This document shows, one piece after another, positions 34,748-44,576 of a DNA stretch of 54,059 bases. Origin of the DNA: Clostridiaceae bacterium (lineage in GTDB: Bacteria; Bacillota; Clostridia; DSM-8532); NCBI GenBank assembly GCA_012728095.1, contig JAAYFU010000071.1:1-54059 (forward strand). The letters run 5' to 3'. Numbering within the stretch: the first letter of the stretch is position 1; every line of letters begins with the position of its first letter. The translations under genes were made by a program, and so were the position numbers. The notes under the pieces are model-generated. The model saw nothing but the letters and a program-made list of their open reading frames with translations. It searched no databases and was not told where the DNA came from.

Positions 34748-36922
34748 CTAAAACAAACCTATTTGATTGTCCTCTTTGTCTTCTTCCTTGAGATAGCGTC
34801 CTATGGCAGGAATATTGGCCCTGTAGTACTCAGGATCTTTTAAACCGGCATCACTTAAAGGCAGTATTTTTCTAAGCGTACTGCCCCTCTTCGATTTCAG
34901 CACCCAAACTCCCTGGGAATCACGCGTAGTTTTTGGATTAATCTGGGAAGTGTTAAAAACCAATACCTTGTCTATGCTGCTGAAGGCAACAAAGTCCTTG
35001 TCCTCTTCCAGGTAGAATATATCAACCAGTGGAGACAGGTCATTATAAGCATTGGAAAGTTTCCTCCTGTTGGTCTTGGTTTCATAGCTGGATACAGGAA
35101 CTTTGGACATTTTCCCGTTTTCGTAAGCAAAAAGGAAATACCCGTTAAAATCATCGGTGGGATGCATTTTTATTATTTTTTCTCCCGGCTCCAGGTTTAA
35201 GATATTATTCAGATATTCGCCCAACTGGCTTGCCTTACTGTCAGGAAAATCGTACACTTTTGCTTTATATACCACGCATTTGTTTGAGAACAAAAGCAAT
35301 TCAGCCTTATTGTGAGTATCGGCTTCCTGAATAATCAAATCGTCATCTTTAAGCTTATGCTCGCCGGAAGACCTAAGAGATATCAATGGTATTTTTTTAA
35401 TATAGCCTTTATCAGTTAAAACTATCCGGACATTATAATCTTCTATGAGATTATCGGGTGTAACCTCCTCAATATGTTCTTCATCAATAATCTCGGTTTT
35501 TCTGTCCTGTCCGTATTTTTGGGAAACCTCCTCCAACTCGCTGCATATAATGTCCAGTACCCTGGCATCATGTGCCACGATATCCTTTAAGTCTTCAATT
35601 TCTTTCTTAAGCTTTTCAATATCGGCCGTCTGTCTTAAAATATATTCCCTGTTTAAATTTCTGAGTTTTATTTCGGCTATAAACTCAGCCTGGGCATTAT
35701 CGATCCCAAAACCTTTCATTAAATTCGGCACTACCTGGGATTCCTGTTCGGTATTCCGAATTATCCGAATTGCTTTGTCAATGTCCAGAAGTATTTTGGA
35801 AAGTCCTGTTAACAGATGGAGAGTTTCACTCTTCTTTTTAATTTCAAATTCTGATTTCCTTCTGATACATTCCATCCTGAACTGTATCCAATGATCCAGT
35901 ATTTCCAGCACGCCAAGAACCATCGGCTTCTGGCCTATCAATACGTTAAAATTGCAGCCAAAGCTGTCCTGCAGCGGAGTGAGCTTAAAAAGCTTATTCA
36001 TTATTTCATCAGGATCACTGTTTTTCTTAATATCAACTGTTATCTTAAGCCCTTCAAGATCTGTTTCATCTCTGACATCAACAATATCCTTTATTTTCCC
36101 GGATTTAATAATGGAGGCAATAGCCTCAATTATTGCTTCTGAGGATGTGGTATAAGGAATCTCATATATTTCTATGCAGCTGTTCTTCTTGTCATAGCGA
36201 TACTTTGCCCTGATTTTAAATGAGCCTTTCCCGGTAGCATATATTTTGCGCATCTCCTGTTTATTCAGGATTAATTGTCCTCCGGTCGAAAAATCAGGAG
36301 CCTTTAAATACTTTAATAAATCAAAATCATCATCCTTTATGTATGTTATTGTCGCTTTGCACACCTCTCGCAAATTAAAACTGCATATATTGCTCGCCAT
36401 ACCGACGGCTATACCTTGGTTCGGGTTAACAAGAATATTGGGGAATGTAGTCGGAAGGAGCACGGGTTCCTTCATTGTTCCGTCATAGTTATCGACAAAA
36501 TCCACGGTGTTTTTGTCGATATCCCTGAACAATTCTTCACTTATAGCTGCAAGTTTAACCTCGGTATATCTTGGCGCGGCATACTTCATATCCCTCGAGT
36601 ATACTTTGCCGAAATTCCCCTTTGACTCAACAAAAGGATGTAAAAGGGTCATATTCCCGGTTGTAAGGCGCACCAGGGTTTCATAGATTGCCATATCGCC
36701 ATGGGGATTAAGCTTCATGGTCTGACCCACTACATTAGCGGATTTTGTTTTGTCTCCCCTTAACAAACCCATTTTGTACATAGTATAAAGAAGCTTGCGA
36801 TGTGAGGGTTTAAGCCCGTCAATCTCGGGAATGGCACGGGAAACGATCACGCTCATTGCGTAAGGCATATAGTTAACCTTCAAGGTATCCACGATCTTTT
36901 GTTCGACAGGTTTGTTTTCCAT
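34748..36922 (-). CDS. Type II topoisomerase A subunit, divergent ParC/GyrA-like
   Basis: This 724-residue protein is the DNA cleavage subunit of a bacterial type IIA topoisomerase. The catalytic Tyr119 lies in YAAPRYTEV, with Arg118 before it; gyrase and ParC have AAMRYTE, so the Pro is unusual. QTMKLNPHGD, NILVNPNQGIAVGMASNI and a long coiled arm are also visible. The C-terminal beta-propeller (about 480-700) has several DKGYIKKI-like blades and no clear gyrase box. Its partner lies upstream in the same direction, across a 278-bp repeat-bearing gap. Clostridia often hold such an extra pair besides gyrAB. Confidence 0.85.
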   Translation of the reverse strand: MENKPVEQKIVDTLKVNYMPYAMSVIVSRAIPEIDGLKPSHRKLLYTMYKMGLLRGDKTKSANVVGQTMKLNPHGDMAIYETLVRLTTGNMTLLHPFVESKGNFGKVYSRDMKYAAPRYTEVKLAAISEELFRDIDKNTVDFVDNYDGTMKEPVLLPTTFPNILVNPNQGIAVGMASNICSFNLREVCKATITYIKDDDFDLLKYLKAPDFSTGGQLILNKQEMRKIYATGKGSFKIRAKYRYDKKNSCIEIYEIPYTTSSEAIIEAIASIIKSGKIKDIVDVRDETDLEGLKITVDIKKNSDPDEIMNKLFKLTPLQDSFGCNFNVLIGQKPMVLGVLEILDHWIQFRMECIRRKSEFEIKKKSETLHLLTGLSKILLDIDKAIRIIRNTEQESQVVPNLMKGFGIDNAQAEFIAEIKLRNLNREYILRQTADIEKLKKEIEDLKDIVAHDARVLDIICSELEEVSQKYGQDRKTEIIDEEHIEEVTPDNLIEDYNVRIVLTDKGYIKKIPLISLRSSGEHKLKDDDLIIQEADTHNKAELLLFSNKCVVYKAKVYDFPDSKASQLGEYLNNILNLEPGEKIIKMHPTDDFNGYFLFAYENGKMSKVPVSSYETKTNRRKLSNAYNDLSPLVDIFYLEEDKDFVAFSSIDKVLVFNTSQINPKTTRDSQGVWVLKSKRGSTLRKILPLSDAGLKDPEYYRANIPAIGRYLKEEDKEDNQIGLF

Positions 36923-36988
36923 AGGTAATCTCCTTGCATATTTTACTTATGGGCCACTCGTATTTTTCAGTTTTTTCCAGAACGCCCT

Positions 36989-37125
36989 TTGTCATCCTTA
37001 GTATATTTTGTCATTCTGAGCGCCAGCGAAGAATCTGACCAACGGTCATCCTGAGCGTTAGTGAAGGATATTTTATGTTGACGTTATAGATCCTTCACTT
37101 CGCTATGCTCCGTTCAGGATGATAT
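36989..37125. repeat. Dispersed palindromic repeat, copy 2
   Basis: Half-sites of the same family as copy 1 lie between the two topoisomerase genes: TGTCATTCTGAGCG at 37009, GGTCATCCTGAGCG at 37043 and an inverted ATCCTTCAC...TTCAGGATGA at about 37088-37122. A partial TTGTCATCC lies at 36989. This copy is rearranged relative to copy 1, with two direct half-sites and one inverted. Confidence 0.72.
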
Positions 37126-37200
37126 CTCCCACTTCCAGCTTCTAATTTTTTACATCCAACTCCCAATTTCTAACTTCTTGCCTCTTACTTCCAACCTCCA

Positions 37201-39180
37201 TCATGATACATCGATAAGCTCCATGTATTCATGCCCGTATTCGGAAATATAATCCTTACGGCCCTGCAGGTTATCACCCAACAGCAGGTCAAAAAACTTT
37301 TGGGTGTTTTCAGCATCATCAGGCATAACTTTAATCAACCTGCGGGTTTCGGGATTCATTGTAGTAATCCACATCATTTCGGGATCATTTTCGCCTAATC
37401 CTTTTGACCTTTGAATAGTCACCTTCTGGCCTTTAAGTTTCTCTAAAATTTCATTCTTTTCCTTTTCTGTGTATGCAAAATAATTCTTGTCTTTGGCGGT
37501 TATTTCAAATAACGGGGATTCGGCTATGAATACCTTGCCTTTTTCAATAAGAGTGGGCATTAACCTGTAGAACATCGCTAAAATAAGAGTTCTTATCTGA
37601 TACCCGTCAACGTCTGCGTCGGTGCAGATAATTATTTTATCCCACTTAAGACTGTCATAGTCAAATGATCCCAGGTTCTTATTGTGCTTTGATTTTATCT
37701 CCACTCCGCATCCTAAAACCTTTATCAGATCCACAATTATTTCGCTTCTGAAGATACCGCTGTAGTCTGCCTTAAGGCAATTGAGTATTTTCCCTCTTAC
37801 AGGCATGACGGCCTGGAATTCACTGTCTCTTGCCATTTTTACCGAACCTAAAGCCGAATCGCCTTCCACTATGTAAAGCTCTCTTTTATTTACGTCCTTG
37901 CTTCTGCAATCCACAAATTTTTTAACCCGGCTGGATATATCCATTGTTCCGCCAAGTTTCTTTTTCACGTCTATTCTCGCTCTTTCGGCCGATTCGCGGC
38001 TTCGTTTGTTTATCAGTACCTGTGCCGCAATTTTCTCGGCCTCTTCTTTATTCTCAATTAAATATATTTCCAGCTTTTGTTTTAGAAATTCCGTAATGGC
38101 TTCCTGGATAAACTTGTTGTTGATAGCTTTCTTGGTCTGATTTTCATAGCTAGTCACGGTTGAAAAAGTGTTTGTTATAAGTATGAGACTGTCTTCAATA
38201 TCGCTGAAGGTAATTTTGCTTTCGTTTTTATTGTATTTATTATTATTTCTCAAATATTTGTCAATCTCATATACAAAAGCCGCCCGCACCGCTTTATCCG
38301 GTGAACCGCCGTATTCCAGCCAGCTGGAATTATGATAATACTGTATCGAATTAATTTCGTTATTAAAACAAAAGGCTATCTCCATCTTAACCTTATATTC
38401 AGGTTTGTCTTCACGATCTCTTCCCCTGGCCGAACCTTCGAAATAACAAGGCTTGGTTATTCCCTTGTCCTGATTAAGTTCAGCCACATAATCTGCTATT
38501 CCGTTTTCATATACAAATCGCTCGGTTGTTCCCGACTTTTCATCAATAAATTCAAATACCAGCCCGGCATTGACTACAGCTTGCCTTCTTAAAACGTCCC
38601 TGAAATATTCCACAGGAATTTTTATATCGGTAAAGACCTCCAGGTCCGGCTTCCATGTTTGTATAGTACCGGTATGTTCATAATTGCACTTGGTTTTCTT
38701 CAAGCCGCCGATATTGTTTCCTTTTTCAAAATGAAGCTCATATTTATATCCATCCCGATAAACCGTTACATCCATATACTCAGAACTGTACTGGGTGGCA
38801 CAGGCACCAAGACCGTTTAAGCCCAGGGCATATTCGTAATTTTCGCCGGTATTGTTGGAGTATTTCCCTCCGGCATACAGCTCGCAATAAACAAGTTCCC
38901 AGTTATAACGCTGTTCTTTCGGATTATAGTCCAGGGGAATACCTCGCCCCTGGTCTTCCACGGTTATAGAATAATCTTTATGCCTGATTACCCTGATTAA
39001 TTTCCCGTAACCTTCTCTGGCTTCGTCAATTGAATTGGATAAAATCTCAAAGAAAGAATGCTGGCAGCCTTCCAATCCATCTGACCCAAATATTACCGCC
39101 GGTCTTAGTCTGACCCTGTCAGCGCCCTTTAATAATGTAATACTTTCATTTCCATAGCTTTTCTTTTGTCCGGCCGACAT
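37201..39180 (-). CDS. Type II topoisomerase B subunit, divergent ParE/GyrB-like
   Basis: This 659-residue ATPase subunit has the GHKL fold: EILSNSIDEA (Glu and Asn ligands), VEDQGRGIP, and the lid GLNGLGACATQ. The TOPRIM metal site shows LYIVEGDSALGS and CTDADVDGYQIRTL. QRSKGLGENDPEMMW is near the end. The sequence between about 150 and 370 differs from usual GyrB/ParE, with several charged insertions. An AGGAGTG site precedes the ATG. It pairs with the A-type subunit downstream; gyrase or topo IV activity cannot be assigned from sequence alone. Confidence 0.87.
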   Translation of the reverse strand: MSAGQKKSYGNESITLLKGADRVRLRPAVIFGSDGLEGCQHSFFEILSNSIDEAREGYGKLIRVIRHKDYSITVEDQGRGIPLDYNPKEQRYNWELVYCELYAGGKYSNNTGENYEYALGLNGLGACATQYSSEYMDVTVYRDGYKYELHFEKGNNIGGLKKTKCNYEHTGTIQTWKPDLEVFTDIKIPVEYFRDVLRRQAVVNAGLVFEFIDEKSGTTERFVYENGIADYVAELNQDKGITKPCYFEGSARGRDREDKPEYKVKMEIAFCFNNEINSIQYYHNSSWLEYGGSPDKAVRAAFVYEIDKYLRNNNKYNKNESKITFSDIEDSLILITNTFSTVTSYENQTKKAINNKFIQEAITEFLKQKLEIYLIENKEEAEKIAAQVLINKRSRESAERARIDVKKKLGGTMDISSRVKKFVDCRSKDVNKRELYIVEGDSALGSVKMARDSEFQAVMPVRGKILNCLKADYSGIFRSEIIVDLIKVLGCGVEIKSKHNKNLGSFDYDSLKWDKIIICTDADVDGYQIRTLILAMFYRLMPTLIEKGKVFIAESPLFEITAKDKNYFAYTEKEKNEILEKLKGQKVTIQRSKGLGENDPEMMWITTMNPETRRLIKVMPDDAENTQKFFDLLLGDNLQGRKDYISEYGHEYMELIDVS

Positions 39181-39393
39181 TTTTTCACTCCTACTGATTG
39201 GTATTGTCTAATTTATCAGATTGTACCCTGTTCTTTTTCTTATAAGTATTTCACATATTATAAATATTCAATACAAATTATATTACCAGGAACAATTTAT
39301 TGCCATTATATTTATTATATTTTACCAAACGTTTGTTCTTAATGCAAAGTACGTTTAACAGTGGGTTTTTGAAGTTTTTATCTTTTCGGTGCA

Positions 39394-39423
39394 TTGACTT
39401 ATCTTAATTGTTATGGCTACAAT
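39394..39423 (+). promoter_or_regulatory. Promoter of the Gfo/Idh/MocA gene
   Basis: TTGACT (39394-39399) and TACAAT (39418-39423) are 18 nt apart, about 40 nt before the ATG. Confidence 0.6.
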
Positions 39424-39462
39424 AAAGCATGATATTCAACCTAAAAATAAGGGGGTAGTACA

Positions 39463-40452
39463 ATGCGACAGTATAAATTTGCAATTCTCGGAGCGGGCGA
39501 TATAGCTGAGAAAATGGCTTCTACAGTTATTCATATGCCGCAAATCATTCCTTATGGGGTAGCTTCGCGGGATTTAACCCGGGCAAGTAATCTTGCAAAG
39601 AAATACAATTTCAAGAAAGCCTTCGGCTCATATGAAGAGATGCTCCAGGATCCTGAAGTTGACCTGGTTTATGTGGCAACACCTCATTCGCACCATTACA
39701 GGCATTCCATGATGTGCCTTGAGCACGGCAAACACGTTTTATGCGAAAAATCCTTTACAACCAATGCGGCACAGGCCGAAAGGCTTATCGAATTTGCAAG
39801 ATCAAAAAATCTTGTAATAGCTGAAGCCATTTGGACAAGATATATGCCGATGTCAAAAACCATAAATGAAATAATTGACAGCGGCGTTATTGGAAATGTC
39901 AGGCTATTGGCCGCAGATTTAGGTTATATAGTGACCCACAAAGAGAGAATCGTAAATCCTGCGCTGGCAGGAGGCGCTCTGTTGGATGTGGGAGTTTATA
40001 CTCTTAATTTTGCCGCAATGGTATTGGGAGATAAAGTCGCAAAATCATCGTCCATCTGTACCTTTACCGACACAGGTGTTGACGCGTCGGGAAGTGTCAC
40101 CCTCTGCTATGAAAACGGGGTTATGGCGGTTCTTCATTTCAGCGTTGTCGCTCAAACAAATCGCCAGGGCGTTATTTACGGTGATAAAGGGTGCCTGGTG
40201 GTGGAGAATATTAACAACCCTGAATTAATTAAAGTTTACAACCTGGACAGGGAAGTTGTGGCTACTTATCCGGCGCCGCCGCAGATTACCGGATTTGAAT
40301 ACCAGGTAGAGTCAGTAATTAACGCCATCGAAAACGGACTTGTCGAATGTCCTGAAATGCCTCACAGCGAGATTATCAGGATCATGAAACAAATGGACGG
40401 TTTCAGGAAAGAATGGGGTCTGGAATACCCGGCTGAAATCGAAAGTGTCTGA
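39463..40452 (+). CDS. Gfo/Idh/MocA-family oxidoreductase
   Basis: This 329-residue NAD(P)-dependent oxidoreductase has the nucleotide-binding start FAILGAGDIAEKMA, then VYVATPHSHHY and CEKSFTTNAAQAE (the EK pair of the family), and a C-terminal alpha/beta domain with GGALLDVGVYTLNFA. The substrate (a sugar or inositol derivative) cannot be told. RBS AAGGGGGTAG. Single gene between a promoter and a perfect hairpin terminator. Confidence 0.85.
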   Translation: MRQYKFAILGAGDIAEKMASTVIHMPQIIPYGVASRDLTRASNLAKKYNFKKAFGSYEEMLQDPEVDLVYVATPHSHHYRHSMMCLEHGKHVLCEKSFTTNAAQAERLIEFARSKNLVIAEAIWTRYMPMSKTINEIIDSGVIGNVRLLAADLGYIVTHKERIVNPALAGGALLDVGVYTLNFAAMVLGDKVAKSSSICTFTDTGVDASGSVTLCYENGVMAVLHFSVVAQTNRQGVIYGDKGCLVVENINNPELIKVYNLDREVVATYPAPPQITGFEYQVESVINAIENGLVECPEMPHSEIIRIMKQMDGFRKEWGLEYPAEIESV

Positions 40453-40493
40453 TGATAATAGGTCAAAATGTGTGCCATAGTATGTTCATAATG

Positions 40494-40522
40494 GAGAAAG
40501 CAGCCTGTTAAGCTGCTTTCTC
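40494..40522. terminator. Bidirectional terminator
   Basis: An 11-bp perfect stem (40494-40504 with 40512-40522) around a 7-nt loop lies between two convergent genes. The plus side is followed by TTCATTT. It probably serves both. Confidence 0.75.
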
Positions 40523-40561
40523 TTCATTTAGCATGGTGTTTCCCCTAACTGATAATGCAAT

Positions 40562-41158
40562 TTATTGAGAAAACAGTTTCTTTTTCAGCAAGTCCAAAAG
40601 AGATATCTGTTCAGACAGGGCGCCCTTTATGGTGATATTTAACTTGCCTGAGTTGACATCTCCGATACACTTGATACTTATACCTTCCTGCTTTTTAAAA
40701 AGCTCTATTTTTTTTACGCCTTTTTTATATTGGTCATATGCATCGCCAAAGAAGAGCGAGCATAGCCCCATAGTCTGTTTTTCATTTAAAACCGGCTTCA
40801 GGTATTCTTTCGCCAGGGTGTTCACCTTACTGAAATCCTTGCATGCGGATTCAGGCAATTTGTTGCCGTCAACCGATATACTCACCAATATCTCTTTACG
40901 TTCCTTCATGGCAATCACATTTGCAATCCCGTCATCGGACACATATGACAGACTGTCATTTTTGTTCATCTTTTTTGCCAGGGTTTCAAGACCTTCTTTA
41001 ATAGTATTGAGGGTACGGGTTTCTACTCTGTCAAAGAATCCTCTCCGGGAACCTGTCAGTCCTGCGGCAGCCATAACCGAACTGGGGCTTGTCAATCCGA
41101 CAATTATTGCCGCAAGCAGCAAAATACTCAACAGTGAGACCATAGTTTTCTTAAACAT
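40562..41158 (-). CDS. Secreted protein of unknown function
   Basis: This 198-residue protein has a signal peptide (about 1-30: FKKTMVSLLSILLLAAIIVG then an Ala-rich cleavage region). The mature part is charged and contains one Cys pair region (SACKDF, GLCSLF, IKCIGD). I recognise no domain. The start has GGAGGAG upstream. It is convergent with the oxidoreductase gene and upstream of an ABC pseudogene. Confidence 0.65.
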   Translation of the reverse strand: MFKKTMVSLLSILLLAAIIVGLTSPSSVMAAAGLTGSRRGFFDRVETRTLNTIKEGLETLAKKMNKNDSLSYVSDDGIANVIAMKERKEILVSISVDGNKLPESACKDFSKVNTLAKEYLKPVLNEKQTMGLCSLFFGDAYDQYKKGVKKIELFKKQEGISIKCIGDVNSGKLNITIKGALSEQISLLDLLKKKLFSQ

Positions 41159-41289
41159 TGCGCATCTCCTCCTTGGATTGTTTCCAATATAGAATGTCCA
41201 TACCAGGGAGAAACTTGCATTGTTTAACAGGTTTTTGTTTAATGAAATCAAAATGTAATAATTCCTATGCTTCGTAAAGAATTTTTGAC

Positions 41290-42417
41290 ATTATCGGATT
41301 TAACGGAAGCGGGAAAACAACAATTTTCAAACTTGCCGGCGCTCTTCTGACCCCCTACCGAAGGCAATATAATAATAGCTGGAATGAAACCCGGAACTGA
41401 AACAAAAAAAATAGTATCCTACCTGCCTGAAAAAACTTATTTTGCCGAATGGATGGGGATAAGTCAGGCAATTGATTTTTATGCTGATTTTTACGAGGAT
41501 TTCAGTCGGGAAAAAGCCTATGACATGCTTAAAAGAATCAATCTTGACCCCAAACATAAGCTTAAAGCCCTTTCAAAAGGCGATAAAGATAAGGTCCAGC
41601 TCATCCTAACTATGAGCCGCAGCGCCCGGCTTTATCTTCTTGACGAGCCTATCAGCGGTGTGGATCCGGCAACAAGGGACTACATTCTTGAAACCATAAT
41701 CAGCAATTACAGCGATAATGCCGCTGTTCTCATAGCTACGCATCTGATATCGGATGTAGAAAAATTTCTTGATGATGTTATCTTCATTAATAAGGGACAG
41801 ATTGTCCTGACATCCACGGCCGACAGAATCAGAGAAGAAAAGGGAAAATCAGTAGATTGTCTTTTGGCAGAAGAAGGATACTCGATGTTCTCGCTGCCGG
41901 TCAAGCCGTCTCAGCATATTATTTCCAGGCTTCTTGTATGGTTGATGTGGATCTACTTATGCTATATTATCGTCTTTTCATCAATTTTCTTTATAACATA
42001 TTTAAAGATTTACTCTTTAAATGAGATATATGCACTCCTTTATTCTTACTTTGGGGAAGACCTGAGCCGTATGCTTAATATGTTCATCTTTGTGGCAACT
42101 ATTGGAGCCATCATTTATTTTACTAACAATATACTGGCTTTCTATACTGCCATTTCAATCGGTCACCTTTCGAATAAATACCGGTTTATCATATCCGTCG
42201 GCACTTATATAGGTATCAGTATAACAAGATTATCACGAATTTAATTCAAGGACCTAATGGAATGGAGTTCATTGATTACATTATAAAGTATCCACATACA
42301 ATCTCGGTTCATTCATTTTACTTAATACTGATTGATATTGCAGTAGCAGCAGTAATGGCCATAGTTTACTATTCCGTTACAGACAGTATCCTGACCAAAC
42401 GGCTGAATCTGCAATAA
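41290..42417 (+). pseudogene. ABC exporter pseudogene, ATPase fused to permease tail
   Basis: Fragments of an ABC transporter can be read in three frames. IIGFNGSGKTTIFKLAGALL (Walker A) starts at 41290 with no N-terminal region and no start. A run of five C at 41351-41355 shifts the frame; removing one C restores TPTEGNIIIAGMKPG. The ATPase then continues with LYLLDEPISGVDPATRD (Walker B). At about residue 165 of the second frame it passes into a hydrophobic permease (VWLMWIYLCYIIVFSSIFF), so an internal deletion fused the two genes. Another shift near 42227 leads into the end (MEFIDYIIKYPHTI to LNLQ). A GntR-linked two-gene exporter is the likely ancestor. Confidence 0.85.
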
Positions 42418-42437
42418 TACTTGTTATTGAGTCAAAT

Positions 42438-42577
42438 AAGAGGTTGTCTTAAAAACAGACTGCCATCCTGACCAAAACGAAAAATTCTCAAGCTGTGTAT
42501 AACAGCACGAGTTAAGAAGAGATTCCTTCCCCCATAAAAAAACAAGAGGAAGACATATCTTTTTAAGACAACCTCTT
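42438..42577. mobile_element. 140-bp MITE-like element with 18-bp inverted repeats
   Basis: AAGAGGTTGTCTTAAAAA (42438-42455) and its perfect complement (42560-42577) bound a 140-bp sequence with no gene. The GAGGTTGTCT end recalls terminal repeats of IS1182-like elements; a short frame inside (RGCLKKICLPL) reads like a repeat-end translation, not a gene. I cannot see a clear target duplication. The right end, read on the minus strand, forms CAAGAGG...CCTCTTG followed by a T-run and may terminate clpX. Confidence 0.7.
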
Positions 42578-42595
42578 GTAGTATTCATTAATAAT

Positions 42596-43885
42596 TTAAG
42601 AAGCAGAATCAACTTCCCGCTTTTTTTTTCTTACCGCGGGCAAACTTTTTCTCTGTTCCCCTAAGACCAGGTTAGGCCGCTGATTGTTTAATACAGTCTC
42701 TTTGGTAATAACGCACTTTTCCACATTGTCAGTCGAAGGAATCTCATACATAACATCCAGCATTATGTCTTCCATAATCGCACGTAGTCCGCGAGCGCCG
42801 ATTTTCCTTTCAATAGCCCTGTCGGCTATTGCCTCAAGTGCGTCATCTTCCACTTCCAGCTGAACTCCGTCAAGCTCAAAAAGCCTTTTATACTGCTTAA
42901 TCAACGCATTCCTGGGTTTTGTGAGTATGTCAATGAGGGCTTTTTTATCCAATTGACTCAAGGTAACCACTACCGGCAGTCTTCCTACAAACTCGGGAAT
43001 AAGCCCATATTTTAACAGATCCTGGGGAACCACCTGGGAGAATAATTCCCCGATATCCTTTTGGGCACGGCTTTCTATCTTGGCACCAAACCCCATTGAT
43101 TTTGTACCTATACGGTTTTCTATGATTTTTTCCAGGCCTTCGAAGGCGCCGCCGCATATAAACAGGATATTCGTGGTATCTATTTGGATGAATTCCTGGT
43201 GGGGATGCTTTCTGCCTCCCTGTGGAGGCACCGAAGCCATGGTTCCCTCCAATACCTTCAACAGCGCCTGCTGAACTCCTTCACCGCTTACATCGCGGGT
43301 AATGGACGGGTTTTCCGATTTACGGGCTATTTTATCTACTTCATCAATGTAGATAATGCCCTTTTCAGCCCGCTCAATATCATAATCGGCTGCCTGGATT
43401 AGTTTTAAGAGAATATTCTCAACGTCCTCCCCCACATATCCTGCCTCTGTCAGGGAAGTGGCATCGGCAATGGCAAAAGGCACGTTTAATATCTTGGCTA
43501 AAGTCTGGGCCAGGTAGGTTTTACCGCAGCCTGTAGGTCCCATAAGAAGAATATTGCTTTTTTGAATCTCCAAATCTTGCCGTGATCCCTGGCTGCGAAT
43601 ACGTTTATAATGATTGTAAACTGCTACCGAAAGAGTTTTCTTTGCTTTCTCCTGTCCGACTACATATTCGTCAAGAATTCTCTTGATTTCTTTGGGTTTA
43701 GGTATTTCATCCAATGGCTGCTCAACAGGAATATCCTCATATTCCTCTTCAATAATTTCAGAGCATAGTTCTATACATTCATTGCAGATATACACGCCAG
43801 GACCCGCCACAATCCTGTTTACCTGTTCCTGCGTCTTGCCGCAAAAGGAACATTTCACCTGCTTTTTATCGTCATAGCGCGCCAT
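42596..43885 (-). CDS. clpX: ATP-dependent Clp protease ATPase subunit ClpX
   Basis: This 429-residue AAA+ unfoldase feeds substrates to ClpP. Zinc ligands Cys12, Cys15, Cys34 and Cys37 mark the N-terminal domain. Walker A is GPTGCGKT (116-123); [11 protein letters not shown] is Walker B; the ClpP-docking IGF-type loop is present as the segment around [30 protein letters not shown] is the sensor-2 region. It starts 4 nt after clpP. Confidence 0.97.
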   Translation of the reverse strand: MARYDDKKQVKCSFCGKTQEQVNRIVAGPGVYICNECIELCSEIIEEEYEDIPVEQPLDEIPKPKEIKRILDEYVVGQEKAKKTLSVAVYNHYKRIRSQGSRQDLEIQKSNILLMGPTGCGKTYLAQTLAKILNVPFAIADATSLTEAGYVGEDVENILLKLIQAADYDIERAEKGIIYIDEVDKIARKSENPSITRDVSGEGVQQALLKVLEGTMASVPPQGGRKHPHQEFIQIDTTNILFICGGAFEGLEKIIENRIGTKSMGFGAKIESRAQKDIGELFSQVVPQDLLKYGLIPEFVGRLPVVVTLSQLDKKALIDILTKPRNALIKQYKRLFELDGVQLEVEDDALEAIADRAIERKIGARGLRAIMEDIMLDVMYEIPSTDNVEKCVITKETVLNNQRPNLVLGEQRKSLPAVRKKKREVDSAS

Positions 43886-43889
43886 ATTA

Positions 43890-44480
43890 TCACCCCGTTA
43901 CTCTTCGATCCATCACCTGATCGACTATGCCGTATTCTTTGGCCTCCTGTGCGCTCATGAAAAAATCTCTTTCAGTGTCAATTTCAATCTTTGATAGGGG
44001 CTGGCCTGTTCTTTCACTTAGGATTTCATTCAATTTTCGCTTGACCCTTAAAATCCATTCAGCATGAATCTTTATATCGGTAGCCTGACCTTTGGCTCCG
44101 CCCATGGGCTGATGTATCATTATTGTGCTGTTAGGCAAAGCAAAGCGTTTTCCCTTGGCGCCTGCCGCTAACAGAAATGCTCCCATGCTGGCCGCCATAC
44201 CGACGCAAATGGTGGAAACGTCGCATTTGATATACTGCATTGTATCATAAATAGCCATTCCCGCTGTAACGGAACCTCCCGGGCTATTTATGTATAGCTG
44301 GATATCCTTGTCCGGATCCTCTGCTTCCAGGAATAACATCTGCGCCACCACGAGACTGGCGGTTACATCATTCACTTCATCGCTAAGAACTATAATTCTA
44401 TCCTTTAAAAGCCTTGAATAAATATCATAGGAACGTTCTCCCCTGCTGCTCTGTTCAACTACTATGGGAACCAATGACAT
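43890..44480 (-). CDS. clpP: ATP-dependent Clp protease proteolytic subunit ClpP
   Basis: This 196-residue serine protease has the catalytic triad Ser98 (GMAASMGA), His123 (MIHQPMGG) and Asp172 (ERDFFMS). The first residues are typical ([20 protein letters not shown]). It degrades proteins unfolded by ClpX. RBS AAAGGAGG. Order tig-clpP-clpX is conserved in Firmicutes; lon, often next, is absent here. Confidence 0.97.
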   Translation of the reverse strand: MSLVPIVVEQSSRGERSYDIYSRLLKDRIIVLSDEVNDVTASLVVAQMLFLEAEDPDKDIQLYINSPGGSVTAGMAIYDTMQYIKCDVSTICVGMAASMGAFLLAAGAKGKRFALPNSTIMIHQPMGGAKGQATDIKIHAEWILRVKRKLNEILSERTGQPLSKIEIDTERDFFMSAQEAKEYGIVDQVMDRRVTG

Positions 44481-44576
44481 ATGAAAAACCTCCTTTTCAT
44501 GTACCTAAAATACTGGCGCTTTATATTAGAATCCCTTCGCACCGTATATTTTAGTCAATATTTCTTAATTGGAATC

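Noticed and set aside
42424-42612. 62-codon minus frame in the MITE-like element
   Set aside because: It is the translation of the inverted-repeat element and overlaps the clpX end; it is not a gene.
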